Positions 37,701 to 45,770 of a DNA stretch of 64,000 nt are shown one piece after another. Positions within the stretch are counted from its first letter, which is position 1. Each line of letters begins with the position of its first letter. The notes beneath the pieces were generated by a model. It worked only from the letters and a program-made list of their open reading frames with translations, had not been told where the DNA came from and ran no database searches. Both the position numbers and the translations under genes were made by a program. Source of the DNA: Bradyrhizobium sp. in8p8 (GTDB lineage: Bacteria > Pseudomonadota > Alphaproteobacteria > Rhizobiales > Xanthobacteraceae); contig NZ_AUGD01000001.1 of NCBI RefSeq assembly GCF_000426845.1, forward strand, positions 1,051,680 through 1,115,679, written 5' to 3'.

Positions 37701-38293
37701 GCAACGCTGGCGAACAACGTCCCACCTATCACAATCCGGCGGAATTGCAGGCTGTATTGTCCGTCCTCGGAATGTTGAAAGCCGCTCCGAAAAAGCCGGA
37801 GGAACCGTCAACGTTGGCTGTTCTATCCCCATACAACGAGCAGGTCGAGCGCTTGGGCCGTGCGATCGAAGATGCGCTGCAAGGCAAACTCGCGAATATC
37901 GTGGATTTCAAGCGTGGGACGAATGCGCCGGGATTCGAGAGCACGGTCGACTCGTTCCAAGGCAGTGAGGCCGACGTCGTGGTTGTCTCGTTGGTGCGAA
38001 ACAATGACCATGTCGGGCGACGTGCGCTTGGCATCTTGCGCGACCGGCGGCGCATGAACGTGCTGTTGAGCCGAGCCAAATGGAAACTCATTATTGTTGG
38101 TAGCATGGACTTCCTGCGTGTCCAAGGCCGGCGATATCGTCGTCACAACACGGATAACCGCAGCGTGCCGGCATTCCTCGCGAAGATGTCAGAGGTGTTC
38201 GACCAGTTAGCGAAAGAGACGCTCCCCGATGGAAAGACGCCGAAGTTCAAGTTGGTGTCGGCGGCTTCGCTCATGACGGACACCAAATCATGA
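34721..38293 (+). CDS. Degenerate kinase domain fused to Upf1-like SF1 helicase
   Basis: A 1190-residue protein. Residues 1 to about 260 follow a protein-kinase layout, with VVLKYW (Lys strand), a catalytic loop HGQGLVHGRIDGRAVYS and FRLGGFEF. HRD is replaced by HGR, the loop Asn by Ala, and DFG by GGF, so this is probably a pseudokinase. A middle region of about 350 residues is unrecognised. The SF1B helicase has Walker A GPPGVGKTR (about 645), motif II VEEAAK (Glu where Asp is usual), GDHNQLPPF, QQHRMHP, TVDSFQGSEAD and NVLLSRAKWK. The ATG at 34721 has GGGGAG upstream. The next gene overlaps by 4 nt. It probably unwinds or remodels DNA or RNA as the motor of a defence system. Confidence 0.85.
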   Translation: MQSRNAKRQLDTLEQRFELDETFLSSPNTAALKSAVIRATDRRTGDPVVLKYWAKTGTAVDADFRELWRHEMRQSERVRAFPRGNEVVVEVLASGESDDAFYIVMPSDVAPLEHASRFVRPDHWLRSLHGPRQRVLLWKNLRRLAEALGAVHGQGLVHGRIDGRAVYSTGAATTPDFRLGGFEFCLRVAELNKAPLHVIAKSRPVGSVIFSFLDDWRALGKVIADLVGLDANKLDEEDIPFFEGRAKIDLRASEIDLIRLLFEPERNRILDAATVTNRVDAILNELDAEAFADNDRYVLALRLGQTSRLSAILNAASGDTFDTDDAESQLDFIRADLETGVSLTRTARGDLLLMTESLVYDLQPLRVAGSDETWNVASCNNARFRDDVHLGRRETTDLPAHRIEIIRFAAASRRLNELRSDALDWSAAFDMTPDGDPTLTVRRGLLLAQIAEALFKAAEIAPVELVNQRRQGDKRIVEIAASDSEHRIRLSQALGVGEPHQLMRRLFDREEADVDAEWQLTEVAGLGMTVRAAASVRFIRPVQQNNRRLYEFEILDGVVPPQAQLHLRKVDETGTDQVLRRRLRMLTTLSTQSELAHMLADPRGRLRTYQDDPLVEDDHFGKLDESKQEALRSIWSTGPGQLVVGPPGVGKTRLVTEIVRRALAGDSTIRLLLSAQAHQALDHLAASVQKMLKKTGLDDDVILVRSKADNGAGLSGAQTPDRAKAYLKELKDSSLYRRAPRAIQQSLRDMTTAADVTGNLRARLSLTSLRQRRSFEALVLQSANVLFSTTNSGDLERLIDDGALFDWTIVEEAAKATGSELLAPQLLSMRRLLIGDHNQLPPFDTDRIAEFLEDQTRVKDALAESDPLIGNIFRDFGLDDLKEAIEDDGVLSEICASARRMLLLFESLVTSELDRQKRSDQRRRRVATELLQQHRMHPAIATVISECFYDRTLDTPKERKAEFDTEQPPFTITDERLPSSPIVFIDLPYVQREGNAGEQRPTYHNPAELQAVLSVLGMLKAAPKKPEEPSTLAVLSPYNEQVERLGRAIEDALQGKLANIVDFKRGTNAPGFESTVDSFQGSEADVVVVSLVRNNDHVGRRALGILRDRRRMNVLLSRAKWKLIIVGSMDFLRVQGRRYRRHNTDNRSVPAFLAKMSEVFDQLAKETLPDGKTPKFKLVSAASLMTDTKS

Positions 38294-40164
38294 GCGGTCA
38301 GAATGCGGTGCGTGTCGCTGTTCCGGTCAAGCTGGCGCGTCTGCGGGTCTGGGTCGACAAGGGACGCCATTGGAGCGGAGTCGATCGCCTGATCCTGTGG
38401 GCTTTGACTGTTGAGCCGAGCACCGCCGGTGAGTTGGCGAAGGTTGCACGGATTCCGGCGCGGCTGATCACGGAAATAATCCTGCGCATGATGCGATTTG
38501 GTTGGGTCGAGCTTGCCGCCGCCCCGAAGGGCGCCTCGTTCCGCACCACCGAGGCCGGCCGCGAGGTTGTTGAAACGTTCGAGACCTTACCGCCCGTCAC
38601 TCGACGGGTTGCGCGCAGAATATCGTTCGCGATGGAGCCTTTCGCTTGGCGAGCCTATGGTCTGCGCGATCTGAAACCATATCGCCCCTCGGAAATCGAG
38701 GCGATTGAGCGTGAGCATGACGTCCGTCGGCTCGTTATCGATGGCGGATGGGGGCGCTTGTCGAGCCTAGATCTCTACGCTGCCGCAGATCAGGTGCTGT
38801 CGGATGACGAGGAGCTTTCCAGCGTCGACTACAGCGCTTCCGACACCGTGGACCAATTCGCCTTATTCACGGTGATTGGCAACAGCATCAAAGGCCTGCC
38901 GCAAGACTCCGCCGAACAACTCGTTGCCGCGATACGCCAGGCAGCCAAAGAACGGAAGCCGGGCGCGCCGATGACGATCAAGACGCCGCGTCGATCGGCG
39001 GCTTCTGCGATGGCTCGAAACGGCGTGCGCACGGCCCCGATTCGACCAGACGATATTGTGCTCAGCGGACAAGATCATCGCGACCGTCTGATCGAAATTC
39101 TCCGCCAAGCGCGTTCCAGGTTGATCATGCACTCGACGTTTCTACGCGAGAGCGCCTTCGTTGAGTTGCAGGAGGAATTTGGCAAGGCGGCAAAACGCGG
39201 TGTTCAGATTGATATTTTCTGGGGTGCGAACAGCGATGAGACCGATCGCAAAGCCAACCTGGAGGCGGCCATTGCGATCAATCACCGGATCACAGCAGAC
39301 CAGAATTTGCGGGGACGTGCGAGAGTTCATCTCTACACGACGCGCTCCCACGCCAAGCTCCTAATCGCGGACGCCACTGGCCGCGGCACTGGAGAGTTTG
39401 TCGCTGTAGTCGGATCGTGCAACTGGCTCTATAGCGGGTTCAATCGCGTGGAAACGTCGGCCGTCTTGCGCCATCCCCACGCTGTGGCGCGGGTCGCGCA
39501 GGAATTTTCCGAACTGATCTTTGACATCGCGACGAGCTCTGACGCAGCCTCCGACCTGACGTCGCTGGCCCGAACACTGCGCACCCATCCTGCTCCAGAC
39601 GGTGAAGCAGAGTTACAGCTGGTCAGAGGAGACGAACACGCGGATCTCATGCGGCTGGCTCGCGAAGCGGCCACCAAATCGATTGTGGTCGGCGGTGATC
39701 GTCTCGGATTGGCGGCAGAAGCGCGAACGATCATTCCCATGATGGCGGCCGCGAAGCGCTCGGTGCAGGGAATTCTCTGCTACTCGAAGCCCTCAGGACC
39801 AGTCACAAAGCAAGATGCCAAGGACTTAGCTGCACTTGCAGGCTCGGCTGGCGTCAGGCTAGTTCAAATTCAGGACCGTGAACTTCACGGCAAGTTTCTT
39901 CTTTGGGACGACGACCATCTCGTACTCACCAGCTTGAATTGGTCGTCGGCCGATACAAGCGCCGATGCTCCATTGGGCGAAATCGGCCTCTACATCAAGA
40001 GCCCTGGTCTTGCAGCGAACGTCAGGCGCCGGCTAACCGACGGGTGGCCGACTCTCAATGCCCCCACGAACGCGCCTCATCAGGAGCTGACGCTACCGAA
40101 ACGCCGCAGACGTCGTCGTCGTGGCAGAGGTGCAAAGGGCGAGAACCAGAATGCGACAAAATAA
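38290..40164 (+). CDS. Winged-helix phospholipase-D-family protein, two HKD motifs
   Basis: A 624-residue protein translationally coupled (ATGA) to the helicase. Residues about 25-95 look like a winged helix (TAGELAKVARIPARLITEII then a wing). Two PLD half-sites follow: SHAKLLIADATG...VVGSCNW near residue 354 and LHGKFLLWDDDHLVLTSLNW near residue 532. Both keep His-x-Lys and the later Asn, so a complete phosphodiesterase site can form. The C-terminus is strongly basic (KRRRRRRRGRG), fitting nucleic-acid binding. Nuclease activity is more likely than lipid hydrolysis. Comparable helicase/PLD pairs occur in DISARM (DrmA/DrmC), but the partner here is a different helicase with a kinase-like front. 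Confidence 0.85.
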   Translation: MSGQNAVRVAVPVKLARLRVWVDKGRHWSGVDRLILWALTVEPSTAGELAKVARIPARLITEIILRMMRFGWVELAAAPKGASFRTTEAGREVVETFETLPPVTRRVARRISFAMEPFAWRAYGLRDLKPYRPSEIEAIEREHDVRRLVIDGGWGRLSSLDLYAAADQVLSDDEELSSVDYSASDTVDQFALFTVIGNSIKGLPQDSAEQLVAAIRQAAKERKPGAPMTIKTPRRSAASAMARNGVRTAPIRPDDIVLSGQDHRDRLIEILRQARSRLIMHSTFLRESAFVELQEEFGKAAKRGVQIDIFWGANSDETDRKANLEAAIAINHRITADQNLRGRARVHLYTTRSHAKLLIADATGRGTGEFVAVVGSCNWLYSGFNRVETSAVLRHPHAVARVAQEFSELIFDIATSSDAASDLTSLARTLRTHPAPDGEAELQLVRGDEHADLMRLAREAATKSIVVGGDRLGLAAEARTIIPMMAAAKRSVQGILCYSKPSGPVTKQDAKDLAALAGSAGVRLVQIQDRELHGKFLLWDDDHLVLTSLNWSSADTSADAPLGEIGLYIKSPGLAANVRRRLTDGWPTLNAPTNAPHQELTLPKRRRRRRRGRGAKGENQNATK

Positions 40165-40446
40165 TCGACGAAGTCTGGGATGACGATGTTTTGTGCGCCT
40201 CACCCAAAATTCGGGAGAACACGAGGCCGCGCTTGGCTCGCAACCGCGACGGCTCGGTTTGGTGGCGTTGTCGCCCCAGGCAGAGCATCTTGCTGTTCGG
40301 CGTCGCTTTGAGCATGACGCCGATCAGGAGATGATGGACGAAGATCAGCACGTTGCGCGCGATCATCTGGAGCGCGTGCACGATCAGCGGCGCCGGGATG
40401 GCCTTCATCAGATTGCCATCATTGAGGTAAAGCGCGCGAAACTCCC
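40165..40446. other. Junction between cargo and coupling-protein gene, no gene supported
   Basis: 282 bp separate the PLD gene stop from the convergent coupling-protein stop. Short ORFs occur on both strands, but none has a recognisable domain, ribosome site or overlap with neighbours. Homology between the two coupling-protein copies begins at about 40503, just to the right, so this stretch probably contains the recombination seam. Confidence 0.5.
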
Positions 40447-42276
40447 TTACGGTAATAGCCTTGTGGTCGAGCTGGCGTTCTTCGACGAGATTTTCACCCT
40501 GCGTTCCGCTTCGTGCCTATGCAGCATCCCGGCGTCGCCAATCCAGGGCGCCGGGATGTGGCCTTCGCGCCGATCTGCCCAGGTCGTTAGCGGAACTTCG
40601 ACGATGGCCAGCGTCGGAAAGCCCGTCACCAGGACGCGGATCATTTTTCCGGCTGACGTCTCGAACACGCCAAGCGCATCCGAGAGGAAGTCGGTCGTGA
40701 TCGTGTCCTCCCAGACGGTCTCCATTGGCTTCGTGATCCCTCGGGCCAACTCCTCCACGGTCGCATCGCGGCGCCTGCGGATCTGACGGCGTCCGACCCA
40801 GACTTCGCAGATGCGACCTGCGGTTTCGCCGGGCTCAAGGCGAAGAACCAGTCGGATGCCGAAGCGCGCCTCAACCACGGAACCTTTCTCTTGGCCGAAC
40901 ATAGCGGTGATCTGACCGAGGTCCTGCACTGTCGCGATGGTGTTGACGTGCAGTTCGCGCCCAAGTGCGAGAAGCCGCGGCAGACGCTCGATCGGCACCT
41001 CCGGAAATTCATCGAGCAGCATGGTCAGGTGCTCCGTGCCGGCGCGACGACGAGTGGAGACGAGCGCCGCCGCGGCCACCCGCTCCGCCAGGAAGCTGCC
41101 GACCATAGAGGAGAGCTCGGCATACTCACCCGACTTCTGCAGCAGCAGCGTGCGCGGGAGCTGTGAACCTGGCGCCAGCCAGTCGCGCACGGTGAACCGC
41201 TGCGGTGGGTCGACCTCCGACCAGGCGCGCGCGAGCGGCTCGATCACGCTCAACACCGTCACCCAGAGCGTGATCAGGATTGACATGACGGTGCGGTTCT
41301 CCTCGGGGTCTTCGCCGAAATTCAGCAGCGCAACGCTCTTGCCGCCGCTCTCGAGCAACATTCGGCGGATCTCCGCCACGGACGAGAGCCCCGCCTCGGC
41401 AAGATCGCTCCAGCCCCACGTCTCGCCCGAGCGTACGCGCAGCGCCATGACGATGTCCGCAAGAAGGCTCCGCGACGCATGGGCCCACATCGGGTCCTGC
41501 TCGGACACCGGGACGCATTTCGCGGCGAATTCCCGCGCGACGAGCGGATTGGTAATCTCGCGGCCGATGTCGATCGCCCAGCCGCGCGCATCCTGAGGGG
41601 CCACCAGGATCATCGAATCCACCGGCAAGCCGGCCAGCATGTCGCCCTTCGCGTCGAACACGAACGTGCGACCGCTCGGGCTTTTGAGGTACTGCTCGGC
41701 AAACGCTCGCAGCAGGCCGGTCTTGCCCGAGCCTTGCGTGCCGACCAGCAGGAGATTTCGCGCCGCCGAAGCCGCATTCAGTTGCACCTCTGGGAGCAGC
41801 CACAGATCATGCGTCTGCGGCGGCCCGTGGCGATGGATCGCATGCCGCAGCGCGCGGGAGGCATAGGCGCCGGTCTCGATGCGCCGGCCGCGCGTGACCG
41901 TGAGGTTCTCGATCGGCGGCGTATCGGCGTAAGCGAAGGAAAAGGCAAAGCCGCTTGCCGCCAGAACCGCAAGAGCGATGGTGGCAAGCCGCCGGGCTCC
42001 GATCGGTGACTCCAGCAACTGCGCTGTGATCGCCTGGATCCAGTCCAACCGGCACACGATCGGCCAGCTCGAATGGCCGCACCTCTCGCCGCGAAGGTTC
42101 TGAACGATTTCGTGAAACGCGACGTCGCTGGCGAGGCTGACGTTGCCGTGGAACAGCACGTCGACGGTCGGCGGAGCGACGAGGAACAGCGAGATCACCC
42201 CGGCAATGAGCGTGATCAGGGCAGCGCCGAGCGCCACGATGAGGGCGGACCGAAACAGGCAGATAGGATTGTTCAT
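40447..42276 (-). CDS. Type IV coupling protein (TraD/VirD4-like)
   Basis: A 609-residue ATPase. Two N-terminal TM segments (about 10-33 and 96-116) anchor it in the inner membrane. Walker A is GTQGSGKT (179-186) and Walker B LTMLLDEFPEV (about 430). It docks the relaxase-DNA complex to a mating pore and pumps DNA. About 180 C-terminal residues are duplicated as a broken copy at 28439-28970. Beyond the shared block its last 20 residues (VKISSKNASSTTRLLP) differ from the other copy, suggesting its 3' end was altered when the cargo joined. It heads away from the cargo and follows a small membrane-protein gene. Confidence 0.88.
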   Translation of the reverse strand: MNNPICLFRSALIVALGAALITLIAGVISLFLVAPPTVDVLFHGNVSLASDVAFHEIVQNLRGERCGHSSWPIVCRLDWIQAITAQLLESPIGARRLATIALAVLAASGFAFSFAYADTPPIENLTVTRGRRIETGAYASRALRHAIHRHGPPQTHDLWLLPEVQLNAASAARNLLLVGTQGSGKTGLLRAFAEQYLKSPSGRTFVFDAKGDMLAGLPVDSMILVAPQDARGWAIDIGREITNPLVAREFAAKCVPVSEQDPMWAHASRSLLADIVMALRVRSGETWGWSDLAEAGLSSVAEIRRMLLESGGKSVALLNFGEDPEENRTVMSILITLWVTVLSVIEPLARAWSEVDPPQRFTVRDWLAPGSQLPRTLLLQKSGEYAELSSMVGSFLAERVAAAALVSTRRRAGTEHLTMLLDEFPEVPIERLPRLLALGRELHVNTIATVQDLGQITAMFGQEKGSVVEARFGIRLVLRLEPGETAGRICEVWVGRRQIRRRRDATVEELARGITKPMETVWEDTITTDFLSDALGVFETSAGKMIRVLVTGFPTLAIVEVPLTTWADRREGHIPAPWIGDAGMLHRHEAERRVKISSKNASSTTRLLP

Positions 42277-42293
42277 GATAGATTTTCTCGCTG

Positions 42294-42665
42294 TCAGATG
42301 GTCAGTGCGATTGCCGACCCGAACACGATTCCGATCCCCGCCAAGGCGCCGAACAGCAGGGCGGAGATCTCGAAGGGAAGCGGCACGGTCTGCTTGTCGC
42401 GCCAGCCGAGATCGGCCGACGTCTGCTCGGCGAGTTCGACCTCGACCTCGGGCTGGCTCGTCGTGTCGATGCCGCGCGTCGGTACGCTCACGGTCGTGAC
42501 GAAGGAGAGCAGGCCCTCCTTGCCGAGAAGGATGAGCTTGCGCGGGTCGAAGCTTTCGGGATCCCCCCGGAACTCGGCTGCATAGTTGCAGCCCAGCTCC
42601 TTGCGGCTGGCCGAAGCATCGGCCGTGGCCGCGGCGACCACGTCCTCGAAGTCCTCATTAGCCAT
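42294..42665 (-). CDS. Small single-TM membrane protein of the transfer operon
   Basis: A 123-residue protein, acidic and soluble for about 95 residues, then one C-terminal membrane helix (ISALLFGALAGIGIVFGSAIALTI). The ATG at 42665 overlaps the end of the ParA-like gene by 8 nt; a GTG at 42674 is an alternative. It lies 17 bp before the coupling-protein start. No family recognised. Its position suggests a helper of the coupling protein at the inner membrane. Confidence 0.65.
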   Translation of the reverse strand: MANEDFEDVVAAATADASASRKELGCNYAAEFRGDPESFDPRKLILLGKEGLLSFVTTVSVPTRGIDTTSQPEVEVELAEQTSADLGWRDKQTVPLPFEISALLFGALAGIGIVFGSAIALTI

Positions 42666-43500
42666 TGTTGTCACCCTCGAACGCGATCAGCTTGTCGAAC
42701 TCGGAAAACATCTCCGAGCACCAGGCCGCGACATCGCCGCGGATCATCTTGGCCTCCGGCCGCGGCAGCCCCGTCACCTTCATGATCTCGTCGATCGGCA
42801 TCGTGACCGCATCGACGAGGCGCGCCCCGCGCGCCTCGAAGGGCCGCCAGCTGCCGGCCTCGATCATCGGCATCCGCAGCGTGACCGCGTTCTTGGCGAG
42901 CGGCATGATGGAGGTGCGATACGCCTCGGCGGCATCGCTCGCCGGATGCAGATCGCTCACCGCGCCGTCGCGCTGGTTCTCGATCAGAACCAGGCGGGCG
43001 TGGGGCAGCACTTCGAGAAAGCTCGAGGCCGATTTCGCGCCGCGGCGCATCGATTCGGCCTGGGCGGTGAACGGGGTGATCACGAAGACCTCGACGCCGA
43101 GCGTCGAGAGGTCTTCCTGCAGATCCACCATCCCTGCCCACAATGCCCCACGCGAGGCTTCATTGGCCCCGAACTCCACCACGGTGAGGCCACTGGTCTT
43201 GGCCATCGTCTCGAGGGTGTCATAGAGGGGCGTCAGGGCACGCAAGGCGACACTCGGATCGCGCCGCGCCATCTTCGCGTCGGTCGCGATGGAGACCACA
43301 TGCGGCCCCAGGATGGACAGCGACTGTCCCTGGGTATCGACCTCGACGACACCGAGCGGCACGCCGGCGATCCGCGCGCGCTCCGACAGCGCGTGGCCGA
43401 GCAGGCTTTTTCCATCCCCGCCCTTGTCCTGGGTGATGATCGCGGCCGCGGGCAACTTCAACGGCAGCACCGGGCCGTCATTACGCATCTTTTTCGACAT
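42658..43500 (-). CDS. ParA/MinD-like ATPase in the transfer operon
   Basis: A 280-residue deviant-Walker ATPase. The P-loop is KGGDGKS near residue 27 (KGGxGKS type with the signature first Lys), followed by VVEVDTQGQS (switch I) and VVEFGANEASRG where the usual switch II DxP is replaced. It resembles the TraL-type ParA proteins found beside relaxase and coupling-protein genes, which position the transfer machinery, more than true segregation ParA. The ATG at 43500 is preferred to one at 43533. It is the first gene after the 17-bp repeated site. Confidence 0.75.
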   Translation of the reverse strand: MSKKMRNDGPVLPLKLPAAAIITQDKGGDGKSLLGHALSERARIAGVPLGVVEVDTQGQSLSILGPHVVSIATDAKMARRDPSVALRALTPLYDTLETMAKTSGLTVVEFGANEASRGALWAGMVDLQEDLSTLGVEVFVITPFTAQAESMRRGAKSASSFLEVLPHARLVLIENQRDGAVSDLHPASDAAEAYRTSIMPLAKNAVTLRMPMIEAGSWRPFEARGARLVDAVTMPIDEIMKVTGLPRPEAKMIRGDVAAWCSEMFSEFDKLIAFEGDNNG

Positions 43501-43563
43501 GTTCTCCTCTCGGATGGATCTTGAGCGATCCACCGCCTAGAGGAGCCCATCGGCCCGGTACCC

Positions 43564-43580
43564 GTCTCGGAAATGAATGA
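43564..43580 (-). promoter_or_regulatory. Second copy of the 17-bp site, upstream of the ParA-like gene
   Basis: GTCTCGGAAATGAATGA matches 28381-28397 base for base and in the same orientation. It lies in the only gap of this part of the leftward gene run, between the 423-aa gene stop and the ParA-like start. Confidence 0.5.
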
Positions 43581-43639
43581 CCTAATTGCGCGGGCGGCCA
43601 GGAATTCGAGCTTGCGCCGTCGCAGCCTGAGAGCCGAGC

Positions 43640-44911
43640 CTAATCCGGAAGAGCAAAATCCTGCCCGTGAGCGATCGCTTTGTTCAGACGATCCTTCCCC
43701 CCAGGCAGCACCAGGATGTCGAGGGCGCACTTGGCCAGATACCGGTGAACATCGCGGTAAATCGCGCCTTCAGCACGGCCCTTCTCGCCCAGGATCAGCT
43801 CGTCCAGGTCCTTGACCTCTTTCGGGTCGAAGAGCGCTTGATGTCCGCGGCCGATTTGGCCCAGCTTGCGAGCCAGCCGGAACTCCGCCGTCGCCAGCAC
43901 GTGGTTGACGGTGACCAGATTGGGATCAACATCGGCGGCCACGGCAATGAACGCCAGCTCGACCGCCGAAAACTCGTTTCTGGTGAACAGCTCGTGCTGT
44001 TGGCGCGTCATCGGCTCCTGGTGAAAGGGATCATTGCCTTTCCGCGGGCGCTTCAACGCTTTAACGTCCTTCGCGCGCTTGGCGAGCTGGTGCTTTTCTT
44101 CCGCGACCTCTTTAGTATGAACGCACGCCTTCGCCAGCGTGTGGACCCAGTTCGCCGCAGCCTTGATCGCATCCTCGAACTCCGCTCGCGACCAGCGGCC
44201 GCCGTCAACACAATCGCGAACCTGCCCGACGACGGCTGCCTCCGCCTGGGCTGGATCGGTCAGGCCCGGGAGCCAGCGGACTGCGAGCTTTTCGCCTTCC
44301 GACCTCAGCGTCTCGAACAGCGCAAGACGGCGATCTTCCTCGCTGAGGTCGTCGTCTGCCGCCTTTCCTTTGGTCGGGATCCCGGGCACCCAGGCAAGCT
44401 CTGCAAGCGTATTCAAGCCGGCGCCCTTGACCACCGACACCTCAGCGCCATCGAATTGCGCGTGCATGCAGGACAGCAGGGCGCCGATTTCCGGATCTCG
44501 CCGAAAGACCTCGAATTCCAACGCCTCGCGGACGGCGAGCTCGACCTCACGCTTGAGCCGGCCGCCGCGATGTCGAGCGAGTCGCAAGTCCACCAGTGAC
44601 AACATCCGAAGCAGCGGCCCAGTGCGGAACTGTTGCATTTCAGCGTGCGACAACGCGAACGGCGTCCTCTGCAACTCCGCTTCCGGAATGATCAGGCGCT
44701 CCGGCTCTTGTTTTAGACGATGAATCCGCTCCCAGACCTCTGGACGAACGCTTTGCCACCATTCCGCGGCATGGTCGGGGTGCACGAAAAAGAACGGCAA
44801 CACCCATTGCACGGGCAAAGCGTCGATCGGACGATCAGAGGCCTCGACCTCCGCGCGGCAAGCGGCGGCCAACCTCTCGATCTTTTGGAGGATCCTCGGG
44901 AGATTGTTCAC
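43640..44911 (-). CDS. Hypothetical 423-aa element protein
   Basis: No family recognised. The protein is soluble, mostly helical and Arg/Glu-rich, with a lysine-rich stretch near residues 280-300 (HQLAKRAKDVKALKRPRKG) that could bind nucleic acid. The start is GTG at 44911. It is co-oriented with the metallopeptidase-like gene upstream, 68 bp away. It may be an accessory of transfer or replication, but nothing in the sequence fixes this. Confidence 0.7.
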   Translation of the reverse strand: MNNLPRILQKIERLAAACRAEVEASDRPIDALPVQWVLPFFFVHPDHAAEWWQSVRPEVWERIHRLKQEPERLIIPEAELQRTPFALSHAEMQQFRTGPLLRMLSLVDLRLARHRGGRLKREVELAVREALEFEVFRRDPEIGALLSCMHAQFDGAEVSVVKGAGLNTLAELAWVPGIPTKGKAADDDLSEEDRRLALFETLRSEGEKLAVRWLPGLTDPAQAEAAVVGQVRDCVDGGRWSRAEFEDAIKAAANWVHTLAKACVHTKEVAEEKHQLAKRAKDVKALKRPRKGNDPFHQEPMTRQQHELFTRNEFSAVELAFIAVAADVDPNLVTVNHVLATAEFRLARKLGQIGRGHQALFDPKEVKDLDELILGEKGRAEGAIYRDVHRYLAKCALDILVLPGGKDRLNKAIAHGQDFALPD

Positions 44912-44979
44912 GCGATGCTGCTCCTGAAAGGTACTTGCTTGTGTATCGATTGTTCTCAGTTCGTCCGTCCGCAGACTGC

Positions 44980-45678
44980 CTACTTGCGGCCGACGCGCGA
45001 CTGAATCGCTTCCAGGGTGGGAGCGGCGACATCGATGCCGAAATCAGTGAGGAAGGATGCGGCAACCTCCGCCTCAGCAATCCGGTCGCGCAGGAACCCC
45101 TCACTGCATCCGAGCTGGCCGAGGACCGTCTTGCAATTGGCCAGCGCAATCATGTTCCGCGCGATTTCGCGACGCGCGGAAAATTTGATCTTCCGCAGAA
45201 TGAGGTTCGCCCCGGCAAGGGCGACGACTTCCTCACCATAGGAAGCAATCGCTTCGTCGGGCTCCGGCGTACGCGGCAGACGACCGAGATGCCGGATCGT
45301 GGAATGAACAGCTTCGTGGACAACGGTGTCGACGAGACCGGCGACGCTGTCGTGCTTGAGCAGATTGAGCCAGATCAGGGGCCCGCTTCCGGCAAGAACA
45401 AGCGTCAGCCCAAACCTGTCACTGCGGCGCGCCATGTCCCTGGGGAGAACGGCGTCGGCACCGATGATCACACCGATATCCGCGAGCTGCGCCAGCAGGT
45501 CCTGGAAACCAGCGTTCTCGATCCCGCCAAGCCTTTCCAGCGCCTGCGTCACGTCCATATGGCTGCGGATGTGCCGGTACCGCGTCGCGAGGTCGCGCTC
45601 ACGGGCCTCAGATCGATCGAGTTGCCCGTAATTGGCCGTCGATTCACGCCAGCCCATCGTATCGCTGTGCTTTGCCAT
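44980..45678 (-). CDS. Zincin-like metallopeptidase domain protein
   Basis: A 232-residue soluble protein containing DTVVHEAVHSTIRH (HExxH, residues about 118-122). DEAIASYGEEVVA follows 20 residues later and offers a third-ligand Glu. This matches the zincin pattern of small metallopeptidase domains often carried by conjugative elements, such as the ArdC C-terminal domain or M78-like proteins. It may be an anti-restriction or host-interaction factor acting early after transfer. The ArdC-type ssDNA-binding N-terminal domain is not obvious. The ATG at 45678 has GGAGCA upstream. Confidence 0.65.
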   Translation of the reverse strand: MAKHSDTMGWRESTANYGQLDRSEARERDLATRYRHIRSHMDVTQALERLGGIENAGFQDLLAQLADIGVIIGADAVLPRDMARRSDRFGLTLVLAGSGPLIWLNLLKHDSVAGLVDTVVHEAVHSTIRHLGRLPRTPEPDEAIASYGEEVVALAGANLILRKIKFSARREIARNMIALANCKTVLGQLGCSEGFLRDRIAEAEVAASFLTDFGIDVAAPTLEAIQSRVGRK

Positions 45679-45770
45679 GTTGTCTGCTCCTAATGAATAT
45701 TGTGTGTTTGTCCGCGCCAGCCACAGCGTCGGCTCGAGTTGGGCGGTTTAGACCTGGGAGCTACGTCAAC

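Noticed and set aside
34721..40164. Assignment of the helicase/PLD pair to DISARM
   Set aside because: DISARM needs a DrmA-type helicase with DrmB and a DNA methyltransferase. None is present, and the helicase here is Upf1-like with a kinase-like front.
40055..40408. Leftward 117-aa ORF at the cargo/coupling-protein seam
   Set aside because: Overlaps the PLD gene end, has no ribosome site or recognisable domain. A hydrophobic stretch alone is not enough.
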